Source: Erodium maritimum
Taxonomy: Eukaryota > Streptophyta > Magnoliopsida > Geraniales > Geraniaceae
Direction: 5' to 3'
DNA: 64,000 nucleotides
Assembly: GCA_963921825.1 (NCBI GenBank)
Contig: OY997594.1
Span: 33,896,956 to 33,960,955, forward strand
Shown: positions 45,688 through 56,742 of the stretch, piece after piece
How positions within the stretch are numbered: position 1 is the first letter of the stretch
Layout: every line of letters begins with the position of its first letter
Made by a program: the position numbers and the translations under genes
The notes under the pieces: generated by a model
What the model saw: only the letters and a program-made list of their open reading frames with translations
Told to the model about the DNA's origin: nothing
Databases searched by the model: none

Positions 45688-46544
45688 ACTGAATAACCTA
45701 CCAATTCAAAACTGCAGACCAAACAAGCCATGATTTGTGGCAAGATAGAAGGAGGTGATTGATTTCTTCAAAGTCTGAACCATAGAAAGGGCACAAAGTA
45801 TTAAAGAGGCTTAGCTTTAACCCTCTACTGTTCAGAAATAACTTAGTAGGAATTGCATAATGGCAAGATAACCAAGCAAAAACTGAGATTTTAGGAGGCA
45901 GAATGGGGTTCCAAAGTAGTTTTTCCCATGGTTGCTCTTGAATATCTGCAACATCCATAAAATTATACATTTTCTTGACCTTAAACATAGCTTGGTGAAT
46001 TTTTCACACCACCTTATCTTGGCCAAAATCTTGAAGAGTGAATAAGTTTAAAAGATCTGACAATGATCTAAATTTACCTAATTCCCAGCCTCTTAACTGC
46101 CTTCTGAAATGAATGATCCAATCACCATTATTCCTTAAATGAGAAACCTTGACATTCTTATGTAAGCATAGATAAAATCATCTATGGAATCTAAACTTGA
46201 GAGGACCTCAAAAAGCCGAATATCCCCCAAAAAGTCTATTCTGAGACCATATACCACAAACCATTCCAAGCCTGAAAACCCCACAACATTATTGAAATTC
46301 TAATATGACAGAAGAGACTGAATGTGGCTTAGAAAATTATGATTCCTTGTAATATTTATCTGAGACAAATCCTGTAAAGACCGCTCCGGTTAGAAAGGAT
46401 TAAGTTTTAATTTAATCGCTTGGTAACGTCGTGGTTGGAAAACGGATCGAAGTATGGTAACTTTTGCAAAAAAAAAGGGTAAAGAGTTGAACCGGGCGGA
46501 CAAGACCCAGCCCGAGCCAGGCCCGCCCGACTCAGTTGTTCCTC

Positions 46545-46650
46545 CACGCTTTGGGCCGTGCGGCCCAGTCATCGTCAGAAGCCCGTTAGCCGGCCCGTGC
46601 TATAAAGGACTCGAGTTAGGGTTCAGAACCCTAACTCACTTCTTCTCCTT
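46545..46650 (+). promoter_or_regulatory. LTR promoter: GGGCC palindrome, TATA box, paired teloboxes
   Basis: In order: TTTGGGCCGTGCGGCCCAG (46551-46569), TATAAAGG (46601-46608) and GTTAGGGTTCAGAACCCTAAC (about 46617-46637). TGGGCC words are the plant site II type bound by TCP factors, and AACCCTAA is the telobox. The same order is conserved in solo LTR 2 and partly in solo LTR 1. Function in this copy is untested. Confidence 0.55.
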
Positions 46651-48269
46651 CGCGCAACCGTTTCCCCCTCTCCCGAACCTCCCTCTCCCTCTCCTCACGC
46701 TCACGGTCGCCTCCATCTCTCTCCCGACCGTCTCTCTCTATCCCCTCTCAGTCGGCTCTCGCCATTCTCTCATGCCACCGTCTCCCTCTCCTCCTCTCCG
46801 TTCAGCCAAGCTCGTCGGCAACGTCCTCGCCTCCGAGCTCCTTCTCCCCCTCACCCGTCTTATTCTTCATCTCCAACGCCTTCTTCTACCGCGCGTAGCC
46901 GAGCTCCCGTTGTCGCCCCGCCACCGCGAAGAGCAAGCCGAGCTGGTGACCCTCGTCGTCGTTCCAGATCTGGAGCGAGAGAGGGCTCGCGTCACTCCGG
47001 CCGCCGATGGTCGTCGAGTCTTCGTCGGTCTCGCCCAGATCTGAAGCGAGACGAGCTCGCCGTGCTCCGTCGTCTCCCGCCGTCGTTCTTTTCCCCTACG
47101 GTGAGCGTCGCAACCACCGTGAGGCCTCGGCCGGCGGTGTCTCTGTCGATTGTCGGTCGGATTGCGAAACCGATCCACTTTCCCCTTTCTTTCTTCTTTT
47201 ATTTTCCCGAGCACCTTTTCGATCTGGACGTTTTGGAAACAAATTAATTAAAGAAATTAAAAGAAAAAGAAAGAAAACGGATTTAAATCAAAAAGGAAAA
47301 GAAGACAGTTTTAATTAAAAAGGTTGTAATTTGGACTTTTGAACGAATTTGGAACTCCGGACGTTTAAATCGGACTGTTGAAACGGACTTAGGACGGGAT
47401 TAAAAGCGGGAACGTTGAATTGGACACCTCGGGAACCGTGCCTCGAACATCTTGACTTGGGATTCGTGCATTGGAAATAATGCCTCAGGATCTGTGCATT
47501 GGGAATAATGCCTCGGGAAACGTGCACTGGGTTCTATGCTCGGGGCTTGGGTGCTCGAACCCGATTCGTCGTAGCGAGCCAGGTTGTCAGCAGCTAGGAG
47601 ACGTAGCTGTTGGTTCTTCTTGAGGTAGGGAAAGTAGTGAATACCGGTTTAATTACGGAAAGTTACTAGTATGCATGCTAGGTAATAATAAAACTAGAAC
47701 AAGCGTTTGTATGATAAAATAATCGGACGAGTCTTAGTAACATGTAGGATGTGATTCACTAGTGTTAGCCCCTTTCAATATTCTTGGAAATTGCTATGCT
47801 GGTAGAATGGCCGTGTCGAGCCTTAGGTTGTGTGCTGATTGAAATGCCTGATCTTGTTTGAGGTGCATGTTGTGTGACTTAGTGTCGATAAGTTTTAGAG
47901 TCGAAACATATTATAGTCGGTGTAACATGTTGTTACGATGTGTGGGAAAGTGTGTCGTGACTGTTTTGATGTGAATCATTAGTTGTGATATGGTCGGGTG
48001 TGTGATAGACCGACGTGTAATTGTGGTATTATTGTTGGGCTGGTGAGCCGTGTTTGATCTGTGGCATTACGATGTGTGATATTATCTTGATGTGTGTTCC
48101 AAGAGAATTGTATTCCGGTACGGTACCTACACCGAGGGGGTGTGCCGGTGTGGGGTAGTACCTATGTCGACGATGTGGTCCCACGTATGCGCGGTCCCCC
48201 CGATGTGTTATTCCGGTACGATGCCTACATCGAGGGGGTATGCCGGTGTAGGACATCTAGGCCGACGGT

Positions 48270-48460
48270 TTGTGTTGGGCCTACGGGTCGTATTGGGCCT
48301 ACGGGCCATATTGTGATTGGGGCCTACGGGTCGTGTTGGGCCTACGGGTCGTACTGGGCCGACGGGTCGGATCCGACGGGCCATATCATATTATGTTGGG
48401 CCTACGGGTCATGGTTGAGCCTACGGGTCGTGGTTGGGCCTACGGGTCGTGTTCTACCCC
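48270..48460 (+). repeat. 16-18-bp minisatellite in solo LTR 4
   Basis: About nine imperfect units of TTGGGCCTACGGGTCGT occur, broken by short spacers. It is followed by the conserved 3' part of the LTR. Confidence 0.85.
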
Positions 48461-49332
48461 GATGATCTATGGTCCTTTGGAGACATTTCCGGGGCCTCCG
48501 ATGAGATGCGTTCCTAGAGAACGTTTCCGGTCGCCCCGACGCATGTGTCTCCTTTGGACCGAGGGGCTATCCAAGATGATACGATGACTTTCCGGTTTGG
48601 TATGATGGAGTTCGGGGACTACGGTACGGGACGTATGTTGATTGCTTTGTGTGTGATATGATTGTTGCTTGGTTTGTTTTATTGTGCGTAAGTAGTCGTT
48701 TGAGTGGGTTGTAAGCTTGGCTATGAACCCCGGTTTGGCCGTTAATTGTGTTGTACTAGTATGCCCTAATTGGACGGTTACTCGTGGTGGTGAGCCGATG
48801 TTCATTACCTTAACTACTTTCTCTACTGGGCGAAAGCTCACCCCCTTACCTTGTTGTTTTTCAGGTGTTGAGCGGGATTGTGCTAGTAGGACATAGCTGA
48901 GCTCGGGAGCCGGCGAGGGTCTTGTCTAGTAGGTATAGTGACATACCGTGATTTGAACTAAGACCTGTTTTTACGTTTTATTTAAGACCTGTTGACTCTT
49001 TTATTTGAATTTATGAAATTACAGTTTATTATTTTAAGCTTTATTACTTAAATTTTCGCTTGAATTTTCTATTATTTTAGTTCACGTCTCGAGTCCGGTT
49101 AAAACCGGATTGGGGGCGTGACAAATCCAAATCCTCAAGGCACCAACCATAGTTTGCAAAAATAAATTTCTTCCAAATAGAGTTTGTCTCAATTGCAAAT
49201 CTCCACCACCATTTTGATAGGAGGGCAGAATTATCTATGAGATAGAAGGAGCGCACACGTTAGCATTTTACTATTTTATAAAAATATTCCCGGACCTTCT
49301 TATCTAACACCACAAAGTATAAATATTAAAAA

Positions 49333-49707
49333 GGGGGGTAAATTAGGTTGACATACCATGTACTATACACGTTTAACGGATAAATACCCTAAAGTTATTC
49401 CGTAAGGAAAACATACCCCGAACTAACACTTAGTAACAACATCCCCCTTCCATCCATATTTTTCATCCATTTTAGGGTTAGATTTAGGTTTGGAGAGAGA
49501 TTTAGGGTGTAGTTGGTTTCAGGATTGTAACACTACAGATAGTTTCGGAATTTCTGAAAAAATGAACGATAAATTGACAAAAAAATGGATGAAATGAGGG
49601 ATGTTGTTACTAAGTGTTAGTTTGGGGTATATTTTTGGTACGAAATAATTTTAGGATATTTATCCGTTAAACACTTATAGTATTGGGTATATCAACGTAA
49701 TTTGCCC
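49333..49707. mobile_element. long-TIR MITE, 375 bp
   Basis: The left arm starts GGGGGGTAAATTAGGTTGA. The right arm, read inward, starts GGGCAAATTACGTTGATA. The arms match imperfectly over about 125 bp, including AACACTTAGTAACAACATCCC. TTAAAAA-like sequence stands on both sides. The long arms favour a Mutator-like origin, but the duplication is too A-rich to decide. Confidence 0.75.
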
Positions 49708-50116
49708 TAAAAAATCACCAATCTTTTTTTTTGCTAGGATATGCGTTTATTCAGACCTCTCCTTTTTGTTTATCCTCTATCAAGCAATGATATAAACATA
49801 TTGATTTACAATATATGTATTGAGGATTGGTATATTCCTATCATGATTGTCGAAGATTTTCTTGAGAGTTATTTCTTAAAAAAAGACCTTCAAGGTATGT
49901 TTACCTAAACATAATGATGTGACATCGCAACTTCTCTTCCACTAGATACAAAATAATAAGAAAAATACATGAAAATTATAGACATATATTTTTCTACAGT
50001 GATGCATTTTAGTATCATATTATTTATCTGACATTTTTAAGAAGTAGCGATTTAAACATCTTTGGATCTCTGGCTTGTTACGTTGATCTTTTTTTTTTTG
50101 TTGATGTAGAGATAAC

Positions 50117-50740
50117 ATTGTAAAACTTGTTTGGAAGGTTACACAAAAAGGCTTCTCAGTTCATGCAATGTATAATCACTTGTCTCCAACTAGAGAAGAG
50201 CATTTTTGGGCTAAACTGCTCTGGAAACCTTTTATTCCCCCAAAAATTCCAGCATTTGTATGGCTAGCTTGTTTGGGAGCAGTGCCAACTAAATTATACC
50301 TTGAGGCTAGGGGTGTTCAAATTGCACTTGCAGATTCCTTTTGCCCTTATTGTCCAAACAATTTTGAGGATCTGCAACATATCTTCACTGATTGCTTTAG
50401 GTCTTGGAGGATTTGGGGGGCTGTTTTAAAATGGTGGAGAGTACAAGGTTGTCATCAAAAAAAGGTCACAGAGAATGTGCAGGCTTGGAGTTCTATTCTT
50501 AGGAGAAATAAGGCTTGGAAAAATATTTACCGTATCCTCCTTTGGGAAACTTGGCTGGCAAGAAACAGAATGGTCTTTCAATCTACCTTCCTCACAACTG
50601 CAGAGGTTCTTCTGGCCATACAACACAGCTCTTATACCCTAGAGTGGGCACATTTTAATACAAATTACTCCTTCTCCTTTAATCAATGGGTTCTTGAGCC
50701 TTCAACCTGCTTGAGGATCAAAAGGAAGTCTTTGGCCTAA
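50117..50740 (+). pseudogene. LINE C-terminal fragment with zf-RVT, open frame
   Basis: The uninterrupted frame starts KLVWKVTQKGFSVHAMYNHL and has an ATG at 50168. It includes HFWAKLLWKPFIPPKIPAFV (the W-LW----P-KI--F-W motif), VPTKLYLEARG and FCPYCPNNFEDLQHIF, the zinc-binding cysteines and histidine. WETWLARNRMVFQ near the end matches the W-IW--RN---F motif. It lacks the polymerase, so it is a 5'-truncated fragment and not a functional gene. The relative at 44023 has several frame breaks. Confidence 0.87.
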
Positions 50741-50962
50741 TCTTTTGGACCTGTTTGGTTTTGGGGACTCTGGGGGGAAGGGTTGGGACTGGTTTTGGGG
50801 ACGGTTGTACATTGTAGGTTGTAGTAAATTACTGGTTTTGGGCTTTGTAATTGGTACTAAGCTGGTTGGTTTTGTTTGTAATCTTGGGCACAGCCCTTTT
50901 GACTCTTGATTCACACTCAGAATCTTGAGTTCATAAATAAATAATTTGCTTCTTCAAAAAAA
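50118..50962 (+). mobile_element. young 5'-truncated LINE
   Basis: AGATAACA flanks the segment (50110-50117 and 50963-50970), and the right end is an A run. Coding sequence begins immediately after the left duplication, as expected of 5' truncation during target-primed reverse transcription. The intact frame suggests recent insertion. Confidence 0.82.
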
Positions 50963-50970
50963 AGATAACA

Positions 50971-51308
50971 CACGTTTAATTATTTTATCACAGATTTTGT
51001 ATTATTCTTTGTTTACTTGCTCGGGATGTAATTCTTCAAAGGCCCAAATATCAGGCAAAAGAACATGAGGTGAAAAATACATTCAAAAGTTGCTAAAAGA
51101 AAGTGATTCCCTTAAAATTGCACCGTTCAAGTGCTTTGAACCAATGCAACTTGTTACTTAGTTAATTGGTATGGACCATTCCTTCCATATTTTATCATTA
51201 TTCATAAACATTTTAAAACATCTACTTAAAACTATAATTTTTAAATGGGTCGAATGTAAATGCCTAAGCTAAAATGAACTTAGTGGACAGGATCTGTTCC
51301 CCCTCAGT
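50971..51308. other. AT-rich spacer, nothing recognised
   Basis: No frame or repeat was supported. Confidence 0.5.
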
Positions 51309-53715
51309 TTTTTTATTTATCATAATACGGAGACTTTATTCATACCAAGAATCAGAACAAAAATTTGATAACTTGAGCTAGAGTTAGAGTGGGAAACAAC
51401 ATAATAAAAGGTTGAGACTTTTTTCTAACCTGTGGGTATAGAACACTCGAATATGTAACAAGATACCCGGTTATATCAGGGATGAACGAAAGAAAGTAAG
51501 ATCCTAAAGGGGGGCAGTATCAGAGAACTTCATCACATATCTTGACTCGACTAACATTCATGATTGAAAAGTGGGGGAGATTTCGGGATACATAGAATGT
51601 CAGGGAGAACTCCAAGAGATGGGGGGAGTAGGGTATCGGGTATACACCGAACTTAGCAGAGCGGAATGTGCATCCCCTTAAACACTCTATTGCACAACGG
51701 GCTACTCATTTGCCCTGACGAGACTACTTTGCAGACCTCGCCTCTTCCTATTTCGAGTCAGCTTGCTCAGGTGGGGTCATCCAAGCTTCTTTTTTTCACG
51801 ATTGTAATCATTGTTAAGACCCTCTCATCCTTGAGGCTAAATTTGGGGGTTCCCCTCCGTGTTTGATGGGTGGTCGGGGCCTTAACAAGGACAAGAGGGA
51901 CATGCTTTGTCACCGTATTTTCCTGCTTGATAGCAAGATGGATCGACCTTTCTATCATCGATTGACCCCCAATCATTGGAGTAAACGAGGGTGGATTGGG
52001 AATGTGTGGTTCTCGTAGTCTAGTCTACATGGGTGCCAATGTAGTAGGTGGGAGGTCCTACATCAGTAGTGGAGCTGGTAGGGCTAATAGAGAAAAGCTT
52101 GGTGGTATCTTTGGCCTAGTTGTAGTGAGGGTTGGTGGGATGTGGGTAGTTTTTATTCCTCAGCCCTATCAAGGTTGATGCATGAGTTGGATGGGTTCCA
52201 ACCAATATCTCCTTACACTTTCCTTAATATAGGGAGTTTCAAGAGCCATGAGGGAGAGATCAAACATGGGAGGGCCTGGAATTTTTCGTTGGCATTTAGT
52301 CTCTAAATGACCGGTGCATCCGCATTAAAAACAAAATCCTTGGAGTTGTGCATATTGGATCCCAATCAGGAATGATGTCTAATTTGGCATGGTGACCCGG
52401 GCCTTACGCCGAAGGGGTGTGGACAAGTACTTCAAAAAATGGACCCTCGGAATACCTCCAACTCCCAAGCCTGAGGAGCCCGTCCGAACGTCAAGACAAC
52501 TACCGAGCGATTCCCCAATCTGCCAACCAGTTTCCCTTATGATACTGTCACATGGGAGGTCCGATATTCACGACCACATTTGAATACGAGGGAAGTGTAG
52601 TCAGATTTATTCTCGGTTTGAGGTCCTCAAGGATGAGTGGGATGTTCTTGTAAGATCAAGTTTTGTCCCCCCATATACGGTTCTTCTCCCTTTGGGATGT
52701 GAAGTAAAAGCCTGAGATCCCCTAGCCTAAGTTCCGAATAACCACCCCCATGTAGTGTCATACTTTGTTGATGATCGCCTCCACCATCTTTTGATCATGT
52801 TGGTGTGTGGTATATAGTCTGCCCGTTAGGGCAAATTATGTGTTGAGAGGGATAACTTTGGCCTCAGGATGTTCGAGGATGAAGATACCGATCTCCTTAT
52901 CCTCCTCCATTTAAAGGCTTTTGAAATTATCTTGGAGATCCAAGAGTGCCTCTATGGGTGATTGATCCAGAATATGAGGGGTCGATTTTAGTTCCCTATG
53001 TATGTCTGGTGCATTCTGCTTCAACAGCATAGGGGATCCCGAGCCGTTTCTACAACCTAGCTCCCAATGGCGATCCAAGTCGGCCAATATGTGATCTTCT
53101 CGGTCTCCAACGATACTCCCGAGAGAAGATCCATCAGACCTGGGAGTAGATAAGCATCCAGAGGTGTCATGACACTCGTAGGCGGGGAGAGAGCCCTAGG
53201 TAGGAGGTCTTGTACCAGTGATCCTAGGAAGGTAATTTTCATGGGGATCATGGATGGAAAAACCGGGGATGTTGAACCATTGGAAGTGAAAAGAACTAGG
53301 GCAACAATGGCAGGTCTTTCCGGTTCATGATCCAGAGGGGATCCCGAGACGGGTAGGGGTAACGGTCGAAGGTGTATCGGTATCGGACGTTTGTTCTTAT
53401 TTTGGTATCGGAGGGTTTGATCTGTTCCTTTCTTAGCGACGGCGACATATAGCCATGATCGTCGACCGTTATGGGAACATGGGGACTATTGTGGTGAGGC
53501 ACGGAAGGGCGTACATCGTCTCCTTGAGGCGATAGCAGAGTAGCATGGTGGGTTGGAGGCTTGGATTCCATTGAGTAAGTGTGTATAAAGTCGTCTGAGA
53601 GTGATTAGACCAAGAGGGGCGGCGATAGTGTAATGAGTATGCTCAGGGATCTAGGCGGCGACGAAAGTTAGAACGCAAAGAACCCTAAAGGTACAGAAAT
53701 GGCTTCCATTGGGAG
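51309..53715 (-). mobile_element. ORF1-only LINE derivative, copy 1
   Basis: On the minus strand a leader precedes an ATG at 53571 (MESKPPTHHATLLSPQGDDV). Near 52350 a CCHC knuckle reads GFCF, stop, CGCTGHLETKC, preceded by SFLIGIQYAQL where active copies have an IxYExLPxFC segment. The element ends in a T run near 51315. No endonuclease, reverse transcriptase or RNase H motif was found between the knuckle and the tail. This matches the architecture of a half-LINE. Frame breaks are frequent. Confidence 0.65.
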
Positions 53716-53732
53716 ACGGCATGTGTGTTGCT

Positions 53733-55520
53733 TGTTTTTTTTATCAGCGAAACCATATTTAAATTAAGCCTCTTCTAAGGTATAAAATTTACAACCTACA
53801 ATATAGCTACAGATTGAGATGCAGTGAACATATAAAGTAAATGAACTCAACAAAACCATGAAAACAACATTTCCCCAATGAGCCTAAGATCCCTATTTCC
53901 TGAGTCCGCAGACTAAGAGGCACGAAACTTGAAGTAATCCGGGGGGCCTATTTAGGGTCAAGGTACCCTTAGAGGTTACGTCATTGGGAGTAGATGACCG
54001 ATCAACCTCTCCCCAATTTGTCACATAGGTCTTGATATTCTTATCCCTTTGGTACTCCAACATAGAGGAGCCAAATCGCGGGGGAGGGGGGGGGGCTTTG
54101 ACTGCCTATGTGCACTCCTTTAAGTCATGGTCGAGTCCACCACAGTTATAGCAGAAGCTCGGAAGCTTAGAATAGATGAGTTCAATGTGAATTGACTTAG
54201 GAAATTCCTTGAACCGAAGTATCAGTCCACTACGGAGCGGCCTCTCGATGAGGTGCCAAAAGAGAACTTTTACAGTTCCACCCCAGCACATGCCCTACTT
54301 GTCACATGGGACCTCAACACATGCCCCTAGAGCGTCCCCGATAGAGGCACCCATCTCTCTTGTCCTTACCAGAGGCGGAAAACCCCTAGCGTGCGCCCAC
54401 AATTGTACTCGGTCAAGAACTGGCCTCTCCTTAGCACACGGGTCCAGATCACCGAGCAGTAGAGCCCAACCGTCAAAACACTAGGGCTCATTGCCTCGGA
54501 CCCACGCCCGAGCCTCAGAGGACCGGAAGTAAAAGCGAAAGAGCCCCGGCCCTAGGTCCTTAATCACATCCCTCATTGCTGGCGGGCAATGGCCATCGAT
54601 ATTGCCCGGGAAGACGGGACAAACACCTCGACCTCCGTCTCCTCTTCCAATGAACATGACGAAAGACCGTCTTGTAGACCTTGACGACCCGATATCAAAT
54701 CAGCCGAGGATGGAGCAAATTCCTCCGTAGTCAAGTGTCGCGACCGATCCCGCGTCATTTCTTTGGGCGTTACAAGGCACGTTGGGATAAGCGGGATATT
54801 ATCCTTATTGAGGAGGCACCGTCCTAACCCTAGAGCCACCACTACCGACCTAGGGAGCTCCTCCATCGGGGCCTTTCCCTTGGTCGGGTCTCGCTGCAGC
54901 GGCGGTGCCCTAGTAGGACTAGAGACCGGCGTAGTCACAACTTTAACCCATGCACCCATAGTGGGGGGAGGCAGGGCATGCTCGTGACGTGATAGTGAGG
55001 AAACCCTAGCCACCGCACCGCTTTTGAGAGGATCCGACGGCGGTGGAACCCTAATAACCGCGCCACCCTATTGGGGAACAGTCAGAGCAAGGTCATGACT
55101 GGTGTGGGGGGCGGTGAACTAGGGTTAGGAGGTGGGAGGGCTAGAAGGCCATTACTTGTAGAGGAAGTAATCGTGGGTTGTCGTTTGGTGAAAGGCCTCA
55201 TACGTCTCGGCTTCACGATCAGAGTCGGGGAGGCTAGCCCCAATGATAAGGAGACCCTATCTGAGGCTTCTTCCGAAGGAGAGAGAGCCGAAATCCCCAC
55301 CACAGGCGGCGAGGCAGAGGGAGCCCGAGTCGGCTTGGGTTTTATCCACCAGCGACTCTTCTCCCCCGCACCGTTGAGGCCTGTAGGGGACAAGCTAATG
55401 CCAGGAGAGCATCACCAATAGGAGCGACGATAGGATACACGGCGGGAACCACCGTAGAAGGCATGTCGACAGCGGCGGGGGTAGAGGAAAGCACCATAGC
55501 TTTGCGCTGCTAGGGCTAGG
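53733..55520 (-). mobile_element. ORF1-only LINE derivative, copy 2
   Basis: The minus-strand poly(A) is the T run at 53735-53742. The 5' leader starts near 55520. The body is a gag-like ORF1 and the 3' part has about 120 codons after the zinc knuckle, then the tail. It lies head to tail with copy 1 and probably inserted into the upstream flank of that copy. No polymerase domain was read. Confidence 0.7.
54090..55500 (-). pseudogene. LINE ORF1/gag with DUF4283-like region and CCHC knuckle
   Basis: The first ATG at 55500 opens MVLSSTPAAVDMPSTVVPAV. Pro/Ser-rich linkers follow (55393-55082 and 55013-54573). Between 54560 and 54330 the chain reads GPGLFRFYFRSSEARAWVRG, then VQLWAHARGFPPLVRT and IGDALGACVEV, matching the DUF4283-type nucleic-acid-binding region of plant LINE gag. 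After a stop near 54296, IHIELIYSKLPSFCYNCGGL and DHDLKEC form a CCHC knuckle. Several frameshifts and stops are present, so it is not functional. ORF1 proteins package LINE RNA. Confidence 0.78.
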
Positions 55521-55556
55521 AGAGAGTCTCAAAGTTGAGAGAGATATAAAAAAGTT

Positions 55557-55905
55557 TATACCTTTTGTTTATTATCATAAAGTAGCGACTTATGCTTTAT
55601 TTTATTATTTTTCGTTACTTTGGATGGAAAATGAACATGTGCTCGACACATAATCTTTATATTTATCATACATACCGAAATTGTCCTTATTCCTCTAGTC
55701 TAAATATTGGATATGATTGTAACGAGTGTTCAATTTTTTCTCCAGATGTCATTTAGATAAGAGAAATAGGGACAATTTTGGTATTTATGATAAATATAAA
55801 GATTATGTGTCAAGCACATGTTCGTTTTCCATCTAAAGTAATGGAAAAATAAAATTTTTTTAAAATAAGTCGCTACTTTTTTATATATAATAAACAAAAG
55901 GTATA
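55557..55905. mobile_element. foldback MITE, 349 bp
   Basis: Arms of about 145 bp are inverted copies: TATACCTTTTGTTTATTAT on the left, and the same sequence read inward from 55905. Each arm includes AAAGATTATGTGTC-type and GGACAATTT words. The centre is about 55 bp. The superfamily is unclear; the ends lack Stowaway or Tourist signatures. Confidence 0.8.
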
Positions 55906-56189
55906 AGCATGTTTTAGAGAGAAAAAGGTCGTCACAACACATTTGTGCTAACAAAAGTTGTTCAAAAGCATGTTTTTGAGGTTTCCCCAAGAAATAATTA
56001 GAGCACCTTCAATAAGGTGGTTTGTTGTGTTAAAGGAATTGTGGTTTAAAAATGTATATAAAAAAAGAGAAAAATAGCAATTGATGTTAACAATAAGAAA
56101 GGGAGTGTAGCTAGAGTGATAGAATCCTTAGGTCAACTCAAGATATTGGTGGTTTAGAACTTGAAGCGAGAGAAAGACCAAAATGTAAT
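55906..56189. other. spacer with a 60-bp repeat shared with 62003
   Basis: 55945-55985 (GCATGTTTTTGAGGTTTCCC inside) recurs in similar form at 62020-62062. Otherwise nothing was recognised. Confidence 0.55.
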
Positions 56190-56742
56190 CAAAGAGCTGA
56201 TGTTTGTTGGATTTTCAGGTGTTGGCTCCATCACTTTTATTTTTGTTGGTGATTGGGTTAGTTGCTCTGGTCTCCACATAGTGGTGACATTGGGTTTTAG
56301 CTCAAGTTAAATTTGAGGCTCTCTTTCTTCGGCGATTAAGTCTAGTTAAGCATTACTTGACCTACTGGGTCATTGATTTGTTGTGGATCTGGACCCCTTC
56401 GTCGTTGCGGGTGGTATAAGGATATCGCTTTACCCTTCGCTTTATTCGTTTCTCGTGGAGCCTTGATCATACCCTAGATTTAGTCTCGTTTTGATTTCCC
56501 TAGCCAAGAGTCACATTAGATGTGATTGGATGGAGTCCTACGTACATAACTCGATAAAGTGGTGAGCCTCCGTTCAGCTTGATCGAGTGAATAAGGGATA
56601 TTGGTTTTATATTCTAAAGGTTTAGAATCAAATAGTTGGTGTTTAAACTTGATCTTCATAAAATTTATTCAGTTTACTAATTAAATTTGTTTTTCGTGTA
56701 GATCAAATAGCAAGTACTTCAGCGAACAGTAGTAGTTTATCG

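Larger units (their letters stand above)
46373..49123 (+). mobile_element. solo LTR 4 (Ty3-like), nested in the LINE
   Basis: It begins TGTAAAGACCGCTCCGG and ends GGATTGGGGGCGTGACA. AATCC flanks both sides (46368-46372 and 49124-49128). Length is 2751 bp. A TATA box at 46601 and downstream pyrimidine-rich leader show plus-strand sense. The long GC-rich open frames at 46454-47318 lie in this leader and are not genes. The 3' half matches solo LTR 3. Confidence 0.87.
44023..49260 (-). mobile_element. LINE 3' half, interrupted by a hAT MITE and solo LTR 4
   Basis: Read on the minus strand from about 49240, ALLSKWWWRFAIETNSIWKK starts the segment after the reverse transcriptase. The frame stops at solo LTR 4 and continues as DLSQINITRNHNFL. 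PWEKLLWNPILPPKISVFAW and LCPFYGSDFEEINHLLL follow at 45930-45730. After the hAT element, WHIWLARNDVVFNN appears around 44600. The tail is the T run near 44020. The zf-RVT part is closely related to the LINE at 50118. No polymerase core is present, so the copy is 5' truncated. Confidence 0.83.

Noticed and set aside
46454..47318. Long GC-rich open frames (up to 196 codons) as a protein gene
   Set aside because: They lie entirely in the leader of solo LTR 4, overlap in several frames on both strands and show low-complexity Pro/Leu/Ser content with no domain. Related LTRs do not conserve the frame.
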